Assembly (NCBI GenBank): GCA_020201015.1
Contig: JAIVHN010000026.1
Span: forward strand, 1-13,614
Direction of reading: 5' to 3'
DNA length: 13,614 nt
Source: Spirochaeta sp.
GTDB taxonomy: Bacteria; Spirochaetota; Spirochaetia; DSM-27196; SLAA01
Shown here: piece after piece, positions 7,082 to 13,103 of the stretch
How the letters are laid out: the number at the start of each line of letters is the position of its first letter
Numbering within the stretch: position 1 is the stretch's first letter
Notes under the pieces: generated by a model
The model's input: only the letters and a program-made list of their open reading frames with translations
The model's database searches: none
Told to the model about the DNA's origin: nothing
Made by a program: the position numbers and the translations under genes

Positions 7082-7465
7082 ATGTCGACATCAACAGATA
7101 CAACACAAGGTATCCAAGCGGCGGCTCGCAAATTTGCGGAAGCAGTTGCACATACCAAGACCTACAAAGAGTTTGAACAGGCGAACGATGCCATGGAGCA
7201 AGACAAAGAGGCCAAGGATCTCCTGAGCCAGTTTGAGGTTGCCCAGCAAATGGCACAGATGTCTGCAAGTTGGGGCGGTGAGAGTCAGAACGAACAAAAC
7301 CTGGCAGCTCTGCAAGACAAAATTGCAGGCCATGCTACCTTGTCGCGTTACTTCAAGGCTCAAGAGAGCTTGGTTGGTGAGCTGAAACAACTGGATGAGT
7401 ACATGACCACGCGTCTGGGTTTTGATTTTGCCGAGATGACAAAGCCAGCAGGCGGCTGCTGTTAA
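7082..7465 (+). CDS. YlbF/YmcA-family protein with C-terminal Cys-Cys (first paralogue)
   Basis: A 127-residue, mostly helical cytosolic protein. Its content (ARKFAEAVAHTKTYKEFEQA near 15-34, then KEAKDLLSQFEVAQQMAQM) is typical of the YlbF/YmcA (RicF/RicA) fold, a helical bundle that dimerises or pairs with relatives. In Bacillus the RicA-RicF-RicT complex carries iron-sulfur clusters held partly by cysteines of these small subunits. Here the only cysteines are the last two residues, in RLGFDFAEMTKPAGGCC. The second YlbF protein next door shares the LGFDF element and a Cys end, so they are tandem paralogues. The start has an AGGAAGGAG ribosome binding site. No RicT (YaaT) gene is present in the window. 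The function is unknown; it may form a heterodimer with its neighbour. Confidence 0.85.
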   Translation: MSTSTDTTQGIQAAARKFAEAVAHTKTYKEFEQANDAMEQDKEAKDLLSQFEVAQQMAQMSASWGGESQNEQNLAALQDKIAGHATLSRYFKAQESLVGELKQLDEYMTTRLGFDFAEMTKPAGGCC

Positions 7466-7486
7466 GGCGCCGCACGGAGATATACA

Positions 7487-7852
7487 ATGGAAGACACACT
7501 GAAAAATGCGGCCGACGAGTTCGTGACCGCGCTTGAGAACGATACCACGGTACGAGAGTTCCAGAAAGCTCGTGAGGCCTTTCGCAACGACACCGAGCTC
7601 CATGATCTACGTAGCGATTACTCGCAGATTTTGCAACAGCTTCAGAGCAAACAACTGGACGGCACCTTGACCGAGGAAGACATAGCGCAGCTGAAGACCC
7701 TGCAGCTGAAGATCAATGAACATCCTTCTACCACCATGATGATAGAAACGCAGGACAAGGTTACCGGCGTGCTGGCCTCCTGTAACATGGAGATGAGTAA
7801 TCTGCTGGGCTTTGATTTCTCTGCTACAGCGGCACCTGCCGCAGCCTGCTAA
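7487..7852 (+). CDS. YlbF/YmcA-family protein with C-terminal Cys (second paralogue)
   Basis: A 121-residue helical protein, paralogous to the preceding one: FVTALENDTTVREFQKAREA aligns with the first protein's FAEAVAHTKTYKEFEQANDA, and LLGFDFSATAAPAAAC aligns with its LGFDF...GGCC tail. Cysteines are Cys99 in the body and Cys121 as the final residue. A GGAG ribosome binding site lies at 7476-7479, 21 bases after the first paralogue. The next gene begins 1 base after the stop, so translation is probably coupled to the flavoprotein. YlbF and YmcA relatives act together in Bacillus, so a heteromer of the two proteins here is plausible. The family is assigned from helical pattern and tandem similarity, so confidence is a little below that of the operon's enzymes. 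Confidence 0.83.
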   Translation: MEDTLKNAADEFVTALENDTTVREFQKAREAFRNDTELHDLRSDYSQILQQLQSKQLDGTLTEEDIAQLKTLQLKINEHPSTTMMIETQDKVTGVLASCNMEMSNLLGFDFSATAAPAAAC

Positions 7853-7853
7853 G

Positions 7854-8414
7854 ATGCTGGCTGGAAAAAAAGTACTCTTAGGTGTGACCGGTGGGATCGC
7901 CGCATATCAAGCGGCCGATCTCATCGGTCTTTTGCGTTCACGCTTGGTTGATGTCCGAGTAATAATGACCGAGGCTGCGACCAAGTTTATTACACCCCTC
8001 ACGCTGGAAACAATTTCCCAACACAAAGTAACGGTCGATATGTTCACCGGTGCAGACAACTCTCGGGTTGAACACATTGCACTGGCGCGGTATGCCGATA
8101 TCTTTCTTGTTGCCCCGGCTACCGCCAACTTCATTGGTAAGGTGGCCTCAGGCATTGCCGACGACATGCTAACAACGACCTTTATGGCGTCGAACAGCGC
8201 CCGCGGAATTATTTGCCCGGCCATGAATGAAGGAATGTGGAATAATCCCGTAGTTAAAGAGAATACTGAGAAACTACGGCGTCATGGGTACCGCTTTGTT
8301 GAGCCGGAATATGGTGAAATGGCCTGCGGTGGTGAAGGTTGGGGTCGGCTTGCTGCGCTGAGCAGCATTTTGCAGACTACGCTTGTGGTGGCCGGTGAGG
8401 TAGAATCTTTATGA
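7854..8414 (+). CDS. Stand-alone PPC decarboxylase / HFCD-family flavoprotein
   Basis: A 186-residue FMN protein of the homo-oligomeric flavin-containing Cys decarboxylase family. Members decarboxylate a C-terminal-type cysteine: phosphopantothenoylcysteine in CoA synthesis (CoaC), or the last Cys of a peptide (EpiD, MrsD). Seen: VTGGIAAYQAA at 11-21 for FMN, active-site His74 in VEHIALA, PATANFIGK at 88-96, PAMNEGMW at 122-129, and the substrate-clamp motif ACGGEGWGR at 157-165 (Cys158). The last motif favours the CoaC type. It lacks the CoaB synthetase domain that most bacteria fuse to CoaC. The start at 7854 is 1 base after the YlbF stop; longer frames run into that gene. It overlaps the aminopeptidase start (ATGA). 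Its place behind three proteins ending in Cys makes a protein-modifying role worth testing. Confidence 0.88.
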   Translation: MLAGKKVLLGVTGGIAAYQAADLIGLLRSRLVDVRVIMTEAATKFITPLTLETISQHKVTVDMFTGADNSRVEHIALARYADIFLVAPATANFIGKVASGIADDMLTTTFMASNSARGIICPAMNEGMWNNPVVKENTEKLRRHGYRFVEPEYGEMACGGEGWGRLAALSSILQTTLVVAGEVESL

Positions 8415-9646
8415 CTGAAATTGAACGCTACGCTTCGCTCCTCGTCCGGGTTGCGGTTAATCTACAGGAAGGCCAGCGGCTCGTCATATGGAAAGCGCCG
8501 GTAGACGCGGCGCCTTTTGTGCGGCTCTTAGCTGAGAGAGCCTATGAGGCCGGTGCCGAGTACGTTGAGGTATTCTGGCAGGACGACCGGCTGGAGCTTG
8601 CGCGCATGACCCACAGTCGCGCCGAGGTTCTGGCGAAACGCCCGTACTGGGAAGTGCATATCATGGAGAAGGCGGCTGCCGACGGCGCTGCCTTCCTCTT
8701 CTTTGACTGCACCTGCGCTGGCGTGTTTGATCGCACTCCGGCCTCCGTAGTCGCACGCGCTCTTGAACTCGAGAACGAGCAGCTGCAACGGGTGTGGCAC
8801 TTCTTTGTGCGTAACGCAGTAAACTGGAGCATCGTCACTGTACCGACCGAGAGTTGGGCTCGCAAGGTGTACCCGGATCTGTTGCCGAGTGAAGGTGTTA
8901 CCGCGCTTTGGGAAGACATATTCTTTGCGTGCCGAGTTGACACCGATGACTTCATTGAACGTTGGGCCGCTCATCGAGGCGCTCTTGAGACCCGGAGCGA
9001 TATTCTGAATGAGTTGCATCTGCAGGCGCTGCAGTTTAGCGCACCTGGCACCGAGCTTCGTGTAGCCTTGCCAGCTGGACACATATGGCGTCACCCGGGC
9101 TTCGTAAGTGCCGACGGAATTCCTTTCATTGCCGACATCCCTATTGAAGAGATATTCACCCTTCCGGAACGCACAGGAGTAAACGGTACCGTGACCGCGA
9201 CACGTCCTTTAGTCGTGAGCGGACGCACTATGACCAACTTCTCGTTTCGCTTTGAGGGTGGAAAACTCGTGGAGCTTATAGCAGACGATCACGACCGGGA
9301 GATGCTCGAGCGGTTAATTTCAAGCGATGAGGGAGCTCTCAGGCTTGGCGAGGTTGCCTTGGTTGCCAACGATTCCTTGGTGTCACAACTCAACAAGCCT
9401 TTTTTCAATACCATTTTCGATGAAAACGCTTCCTGTCACCTGGCCCTGGGGCGGGCGTATAGATTCTGCCTTGAAGACGGTGAGGAAATGACGGATGAAG
9501 ATTTTATCACGGCAGGCGGTAATCTGAGCGGGATACATATCGACTTCATGATCGGCTCCGGTGAGCTTAATGTCGACGGAATTGATAGCAATGGAGCGGC
9601 TCATCCCATTTTGCGGAGCGGCCTTTGGGTCGTGGGTGCACGATAG
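8411..9646 (+). CDS. M29-family metallo-aminopeptidase
   Basis: A 411-residue cytosolic, cobalt- or zinc-dependent leucyl-type aminopeptidase (AmpS/AmpT/PepS family), which removes N-terminal residues from peptides. Seen: IPIEEIFTLPERTGVNGTV at about 243-261 with metal ligand Glu246 or Glu247, LGEVALV with Glu314, the NTIFDENASCHLALGRAY block at 333-350 with His343, and HIDFMIGS at 376-383 with His376 and Asp378. Together these are the complete M29 two-metal site, and the length is normal for the family. The ATG at 8411 overlaps the flavoprotein stop as ATGA. It is the last gene of the operon and is followed by a strong terminator. An aminopeptidase next to a cysteine decarboxylase and Cys-ending proteins could serve peptide turnover or thiol recycling, but the sequence does not show its substrate. 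Confidence 0.93.
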   Translation: MTEIERYASLLVRVAVNLQEGQRLVIWKAPVDAAPFVRLLAERAYEAGAEYVEVFWQDDRLELARMTHSRAEVLAKRPYWEVHIMEKAAADGAAFLFFDCTCAGVFDRTPASVVARALELENEQLQRVWHFFVRNAVNWSIVTVPTESWARKVYPDLLPSEGVTALWEDIFFACRVDTDDFIERWAAHRGALETRSDILNELHLQALQFSAPGTELRVALPAGHIWRHPGFVSADGIPFIADIPIEEIFTLPERTGVNGTVTATRPLVVSGRTMTNFSFRFEGGKLVELIADDHDREMLERLISSDEGALRLGEVALVANDSLVSQLNKPFFNTIFDENASCHLALGRAYRFCLEDGEEMTDEDFITAGGNLSGIHIDFMIGSGELNVDGIDSNGAAHPILRSGLWVVGAR

Positions 9647-9668
9647 TTTCGCGATAGGCGAGCAATAG

Positions 9669-9705
9669 CTGAGCGGACGCGGGCACGAATACTGAGCGGA
9701 CGCGG
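9669..9705. repeat. Two-copy 14-bp direct repeat after the aminopeptidase gene
   Basis: CTGAGCGGACGCGG occurs at 9669-9682 and again at 9692-9705 (23-base period), followed by related GGACGCG pieces up to 9722. It sits between the stop codon and the terminator and has no visible coding role. Confidence 0.75.
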
Positions 9706-9724
9706 ACGCGCCCGTGGACGCGAG

Positions 9725-9762
9725 AGGAACCGGCTTGGCGCGTTGCCAAACCGGTTCCTTTT
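9725..9762 (+). terminator. Intrinsic terminator of the FmdB-YlbF-aminopeptidase operon
   Basis: A long hairpin has the left arm AGGAACCGGCTTGGC (9725-9739), a short GCGTT-like loop and the right arm GCCAAACCGGTTCCT (9745-9759). The arms pair with a single mismatch and are followed by a T run (CCTTTTCG). There is no T run on the other strand, so it mainly stops plus-strand transcription. The remaining spacer to 9807 shows nothing further. Confidence 0.9.
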
Positions 9763-9807
9763 CGTTGTCCGTCTAATATGAAGTCCGTGTAACGTGAAAA
9801 CCTTCCT

Positions 9808-11073
9808 TTACAACATATTCACCACAAGGTTCCCGTAGATCATTCCTGCCGTTGTTGAAAGTACGACCACAAGCCCGGCGTATGTTAACGTCTTCTTTAG
9901 GCCCAGTTCACTCCCAATGACCAGCAATGCTGGCAACGAAAGAGAGGGTCCTGCAAGGAGCAATGCCAGCGCGGGGCCCTGGTTCATGCCTGCCCCGAGT
10001 AAACCTTGCATGATCGGCACCTCGGTCAGTGTTGCGAAGTACATTAAGGCACCGGAAACCGAGGCAAAGAGATTACTCCAGAGTGAGTTTGTCCCAACAA
10101 GTCCGGCAATCCACTCCTCAGGAATAAGTGCCATATGCCCCGGCCTTCCAAGAAGGAAACCTGCCACTAACACACCCGCGAACAGCAGGGGGAGGATCTG
10201 TACTGCAAAGTCACGGGTGGCTACGACCCAGTCACCCAGTTCCGTTCGCGTGAACCAGCGTACCAGGGTGTAGGCAAGTACGGCGGCAAACACACCAGTG
10301 ATAGCAAAGCGGAAACGATATATCATATCCCACCATACAACGTCACCTCCGCCCGGTGCCCAGTTCAAGAACACCAGGATTCCGACCATAGATGCCATGT
10401 AAATAACGGTACGGCTTAGCGGTCTCTCGTCGTCCTCTACGCTCGCAAACATGGCTGCGTTTGTAGTGCGCTCCCGGTCCTCTTTGAAGAATAACAGATG
10501 CATAATGAATCCAATCAGAAAGGCAAACAGAATTGCTCCTACTGCGCGCGCAATTCCGAGCTGGAGGCCAAGAACCTTGGCGGTGAGGATAATCGCAAGA
10601 ATGTTAATGGCTGGCCCGGAGTAGAGAAAACTCACTGCCGGTCCGAGTCCAGCACCTTTCTTGTAAATCCCTTTAAAGAGCGGTAGTACGGTACAGGAGC
10701 ATACAGCTAAGATCGTGCCGGAGACCGACGCAACGCTATATGCCAGGAGTTTTGGCGCATCAGGACCAAGGTACTTGATAACCGACTGTTGATTGAGAAA
10801 GACCGTAATTGCGCCTGCAATAAAGAAGGCCGGAATAAGGCAAAGAATTACGTGCTCACGAGCATAGTCATTCAGCATCAAAAAGGATTCTTGCAGCGCC
10901 GAACTGACCCGGGCAGACTCCCACGGAACAAAGAATGCGAGCAAAAAAACACCGAACATTATGCTCAGCGCCTTATTCTTGGGTTCACTCCAGATTTGCT
11001 TTAACTTATTCCCGACTCGAGTCAACGTTGAGCTCGTTGGTGCCTCAAGATCTGTTTCCGTTGTAACGCTCAT
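9808..11073 (-). CDS. DUF318 / ArsP-like membrane permease
   Basis: A 421-residue polytopic inner-membrane protein of the COG0701 permease family, to which the organoarsenical exporter ArsP belongs. Seen: many hydrophobic helices in two related halves. The first signature block (about 118-165) contains AVCSCTVLPLF with Cys125 and Cys127, then GLGPAVSFLYSGPAINILAI. The second repeats the pattern as GMNQGPALALLLAGPSLSLPALL. The CSC pair and the SGPAIN element resemble the permease subgroup commonly found beside a small thioredoxin-like protein, rather than ArsP itself. The likely role is export of a metal, metalloid or organoarsenical. The ATG has an AGGAG ribosome binding site, and the start shares one base (TAATG) with the thioredoxin gene stop. 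Substrate specificity cannot be read from the sequence. Confidence 0.9.
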   Translation of the reverse strand: MSVTTETDLEAPTSSTLTRVGNKLKQIWSEPKNKALSIMFGVFLLAFFVPWESARVSSALQESFLMLNDYAREHVILCLIPAFFIAGAITVFLNQQSVIKYLGPDAPKLLAYSVASVSGTILAVCSCTVLPLFKGIYKKGAGLGPAVSFLYSGPAINILAIILTAKVLGLQLGIARAVGAILFAFLIGFIMHLLFFKEDRERTTNAAMFASVEDDERPLSRTVIYMASMVGILVFLNWAPGGGDVVWWDMIYRFRFAITGVFAAVLAYTLVRWFTRTELGDWVVATRDFAVQILPLLFAGVLVAGFLLGRPGHMALIPEEWIAGLVGTNSLWSNLFASVSGALMYFATLTEVPIMQGLLGAGMNQGPALALLLAGPSLSLPALLVIGSELGLKKTLTYAGLVVVLSTTAGMIYGNLVVNML

Positions 11074-11318
11074 TATGCTTCACTCCTCTCACGCAAGATG
11101 CGCACTATTTGCTCCGAACTCAGAATACGTCCGGATTGAATCAGCTCATTATCAATAGCGAGTCCGGGGGTTACAAGCATGCCCATCTCGGTGATGGTTT
11201 CCATGTCTGTGACTTTTTCTACGCTAGCGTCTATGCCCATGCTCTCAACTGCCTGCTGTGCATTTCTCGCAAGCATCTGACATTTCGGACAACCCTTACC
11301 AAGTACTTGTATTGTCAT
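11073..11318 (-). CDS. Small thioredoxin-like protein (CPKC), partner of the permease
   Basis: An 81-residue thioredoxin-fold protein of the compact redox-disulfide type often paired with DUF318 permeases. Seen: MTIQVLGKGCPKCQML, with a CxxC active site at Cys10 and Cys13, and the probable cis-proline segment VTPGLAIDNELIQSGRI. The start is the ATG at 11318, with a strong AAAAAAGGAG ribosome binding site about 7 bases upstream. A longer in-frame version to 11369 would run through the promoter and has no such site. It is the first gene in a two-gene operon with the permease. It may deliver reducing equivalents or bind the metalloid thiol before export. Both cysteines are normal Cys codons. Confidence 0.92.
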   Translation of the reverse strand: MTIQVLGKGCPKCQMLARNAQQAVESMGIDASVEKVTDMETITEMGMLVTPGLAIDNELIQSGRILSSEQIVRILRERSEA

Positions 11319-11350
11319 GGTACGACTCCTTTTTTGTGTGTCTACTTGGC

Positions 11351-11380
11351 AATATAGCCATATATACAAAAAAATGTCAA
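11351..11380 (-). promoter_or_regulatory. Promoter of the thioredoxin-permease operon with a candidate operator
   Basis: Minus strand: -35 TTGACA (11380-11375), an 18-base spacer and -10 TATATT (11356-11351), giving a leader of about 25 bases. The sequence TATATGGCTA (11364-11355) overlaps the -10 region. The same ten bases occur in the divergent arsR2 promoter at nearly the same distance from its -35 box, so I infer a shared operator for the neighbouring regulator. Confidence 0.7.
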
Positions 11381-11388
11381 GGTGAAGC

Positions 11389-11417
11389 TTGACGAAACCT
11401 GCGTATATGGCTAATCA
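11389..11417 (+). promoter_or_regulatory. Promoter of the second ArsR-family gene with a candidate operator
   Basis: -35 TTGACG (11389-11394), a 17-base spacer and -10 TAATCA (11412-11417). The start codon at 11429 would lie within about 5 bases of the transcript start. TATATGGCTA at 11404-11413 overlaps the -10 box and matches the motif in the opposing promoter. The -10 box is only a fair match, so the exact hexamer is uncertain. Confidence 0.6.
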
Positions 11418-11428
11418 TACACATAGAC

Positions 11429-11830
11429 ATGAATAAGAAAAATGAAATCGAGTCCAAGGCTCGTGCAGAAATCCTAAAATCGCTTGCGCACCCTACGCGA
11501 ATCTTTATTGTAGACTTAATCTACAGAAACGGCGCGCATTGTGTCCAAGAGCTGACTGAGCTTGTCGGCGTTGACACCTCAACCATATCTAGACACTTGT
11601 CGGTATTGAAGTCGGCAGGCATAGTTACAGATAGCAAAGCCGGGACCAAAGTCTATTACGACCTTGCGTGCGACTGCATTGGGCAGTTCATGTCCGGGCT
11701 GCAAGGCGTGGTTGCTGCGAAACGTAGCCGCGACCTCGAATTAATGGGCTTTCCGGCCGGTACAGCAGGTGCGGCCGATACAGCAGGTGCCGCAGGTACG
11801 GCCGAGCTGCCGTCTGCAGGACAGCCGTAA
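11429..11830 (+). CDS. ArsR-family transcriptional regulator (second copy)
   Basis: A 133-residue winged-helix repressor. Seen: LKSLAHPTRIFIVDLI at 16-31 and the recognition region DTSTISRHLSVLKSAGIV at 49-66, both typical of the family. Candidate ligand cysteines are Cys38 (GAHCVQEL) and the CxC pair Cys81/Cys83 late in the protein. This differs from the CVC site of the first ArsR and suggests a different sensing mode or inducer. The C-terminus (about 108-126) is a low-complexity GTAGAADTAGAAGTAE tail encoded by an 18-bp tandem repeat. It is divergent from the permease operon and probably controls it. There is no Shine-Dalgarno sequence, and the promoter lies almost at the ATG, so the mRNA may be near leaderless. 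Confidence 0.92.
   Translation: MNKKNEIESKARAEILKSLAHPTRIFIVDLIYRNGAHCVQELTELVGVDTSTISRHLSVLKSAGIVTDSKAGTKVYYDLACDCIGQFMSGLQGVVAAKRSRDLELMGFPAGTAGAADTAGAAGTAELPSAGQP
11761..11804. repeat. 18-bp in-frame tandem repeat in the regulator's 3' end
   Basis: Units begin TACAGCAGGTGC at 11761 and 11779, and a partial third unit TACGGCCGAG starts at 11797. Each full unit adds six residues (TAGAAD, TAGAAG), so copy-number change would keep the frame and alter only the tail of the regulator. Confidence 0.75.
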
Positions 11831-11864
11831 GCGTCAAAAGCAATGAGAAGCATCAAGGAAAACC

Positions 11865-13039
11865 ATGACCGAGTACAGTCTCACCTGCCTTTCCAGTGGG
11901 CGTAGCCTGCCTGACTGTCCCGACTCCATTGTGCTAAGTAATCCCCAGGCAGGCGAACCCGCCTTTCTGCGGGCCAGCTATGCCCAGGGGCAATTGAATC
12001 CCGGTCCAGAGTCGGACGGGATCTACCGCTTTGCGGAGTGGTTGCCTATTCGCAGGCGGCTGGATGGTTCCTCCGCTCCGGTAACCTACAAGAGTACCGG
12101 CCTGGCTGCGGCGCTGGGCCTAAGCAACCTCTACATCACCTTTAGTGGCTACTGGCCGGAGTGTGGGGTGCATATGCCAACCGGCACCTTCAAGGAGTGC
12201 GAGGCCTACGCGGTCTGCGCCCGAATGCCAGCGGCCTTCCCGCACACCTGGTTGTAGTGCCGGAGGCCAATCTTGATGCGGTCTGGAGTCCGCAGCCGGT
12301 TGCCAAGGAAGTGCAACTTGTTGCCGCTGGCGGTGGGGCCGATTACTTTGACGCTATCCGCATTGCAGATGAGTTTGCCCGGCGACAGGGGTATGCAGCC
12401 GAGGGTGGAGCAAAGAACGTTGCCCGTCGCGACGGCATGGGCACCACGGTGCTTTCTGCGGCTACGACTATTGGGCGTATTCCCGAGTACTACTTCCAGG
12501 CGGTCGGCAGCGGTACCGGTGCTATTGCAGCCTGGGAAGCAGCGCAGCGTCTTGAGGCCGACGGCCGCTTCGGCCCTAATCGTATGCGGCTCATGCTCTC
12601 GCAAAATGCGCCGTTTCTGCTGCTCTATGATTCTTGGAAGCGCAAGACGCGTGAACTCGTGGAAATAGACGACGAGACCGAGCGCCAGCACACCGATGAG
12701 ATCTACGCCAAGGTGCTCTCAAATCGGCGCCCACCTTACGCGATTAAAGGAGGGCTCTACGACGCACTTGAGGCAACCAACGGTGAAATGTACGCCGTGA
12801 GCAACGAAAACGCAGTCGAGGCTTCCGGCCTCTTTGAGACCCATGAAGGGGCAGATATCTCCGATGCGGCGGCTGTTGCGACAGCCAGCCTAGTTGCAGC
12901 TGTTCGTGATCAAGAGGTACCCCGCGACGCCGTTGTCATGCTGAACATTACCGGCGGTGGCTTGCGGCGCTACAAGCAGGAACATGCTATATATCCGGTA
13001 GAGCCCCAACGCGTAATTATGCCGGGCGAGGAAGTATAG
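11865..13039 (+). pseudogene. Cysteate synthase-like PLP enzyme, disrupted by an internal deletion
   Basis: The gene is homologous to archaeal cysteate synthase (threonine synthase superfamily), which makes L-cysteate from phosphoserine and sulfite. The first part (11865-12257) contains VTYKSTGLAAALGLSNLYI and GYWPEC...TGTFKECEA, with the PLP lysine as Lys110, and ends at TAG. The second part continues in another frame from about 12230 with LPAHLVVVPEA, EGGAKNVARRDGMGT, YFQAVGSGTGAIAAWEA, NRRPPYAIKGGLYDAL and a C-terminal LNITGGGLRRYK, all close to my recollection of the Methanosarcina protein. Between them about 20-25 residues are missing, including the SAGNTGRAF-type motif that contacts the PLP substrate. 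The join near 12222-12236 therefore looks like a deletion of roughly 70 bases that is not a multiple of three, not a single-base error. The start has an AAGGA ribosome binding site 34 bases after the regulator gene. Confidence 0.82.
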
Positions 13040-13103
13040 CTCAGAAATCAGCGAGTTCCGCTCTACGCCGCCTTGGGGCTGTTCACATGAAGCTACCGGT
13101 ACT

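Noticed and set aside
8411..9646. Minus-strand frames of 137-188 codons opposite the aminopeptidase gene
   Set aside because: The plus frame carries a complete M29 metal site, so these are antisense shadows.
9808..11318. Permease and thioredoxin as SaoE/SaoT of a selenocysteine-assisted organometal transport system
   Set aside because: The thioredoxin active site uses normal Cys codons, there is no in-frame TGA that looks like Sec, and none of the other Sao components is present.
13040..13103. Bidirectional terminator between the cysteate synthase and ABC permease genes
   Set aside because: Only very short dyads are present (such as ACCGGT) and no T run follows on either strand.
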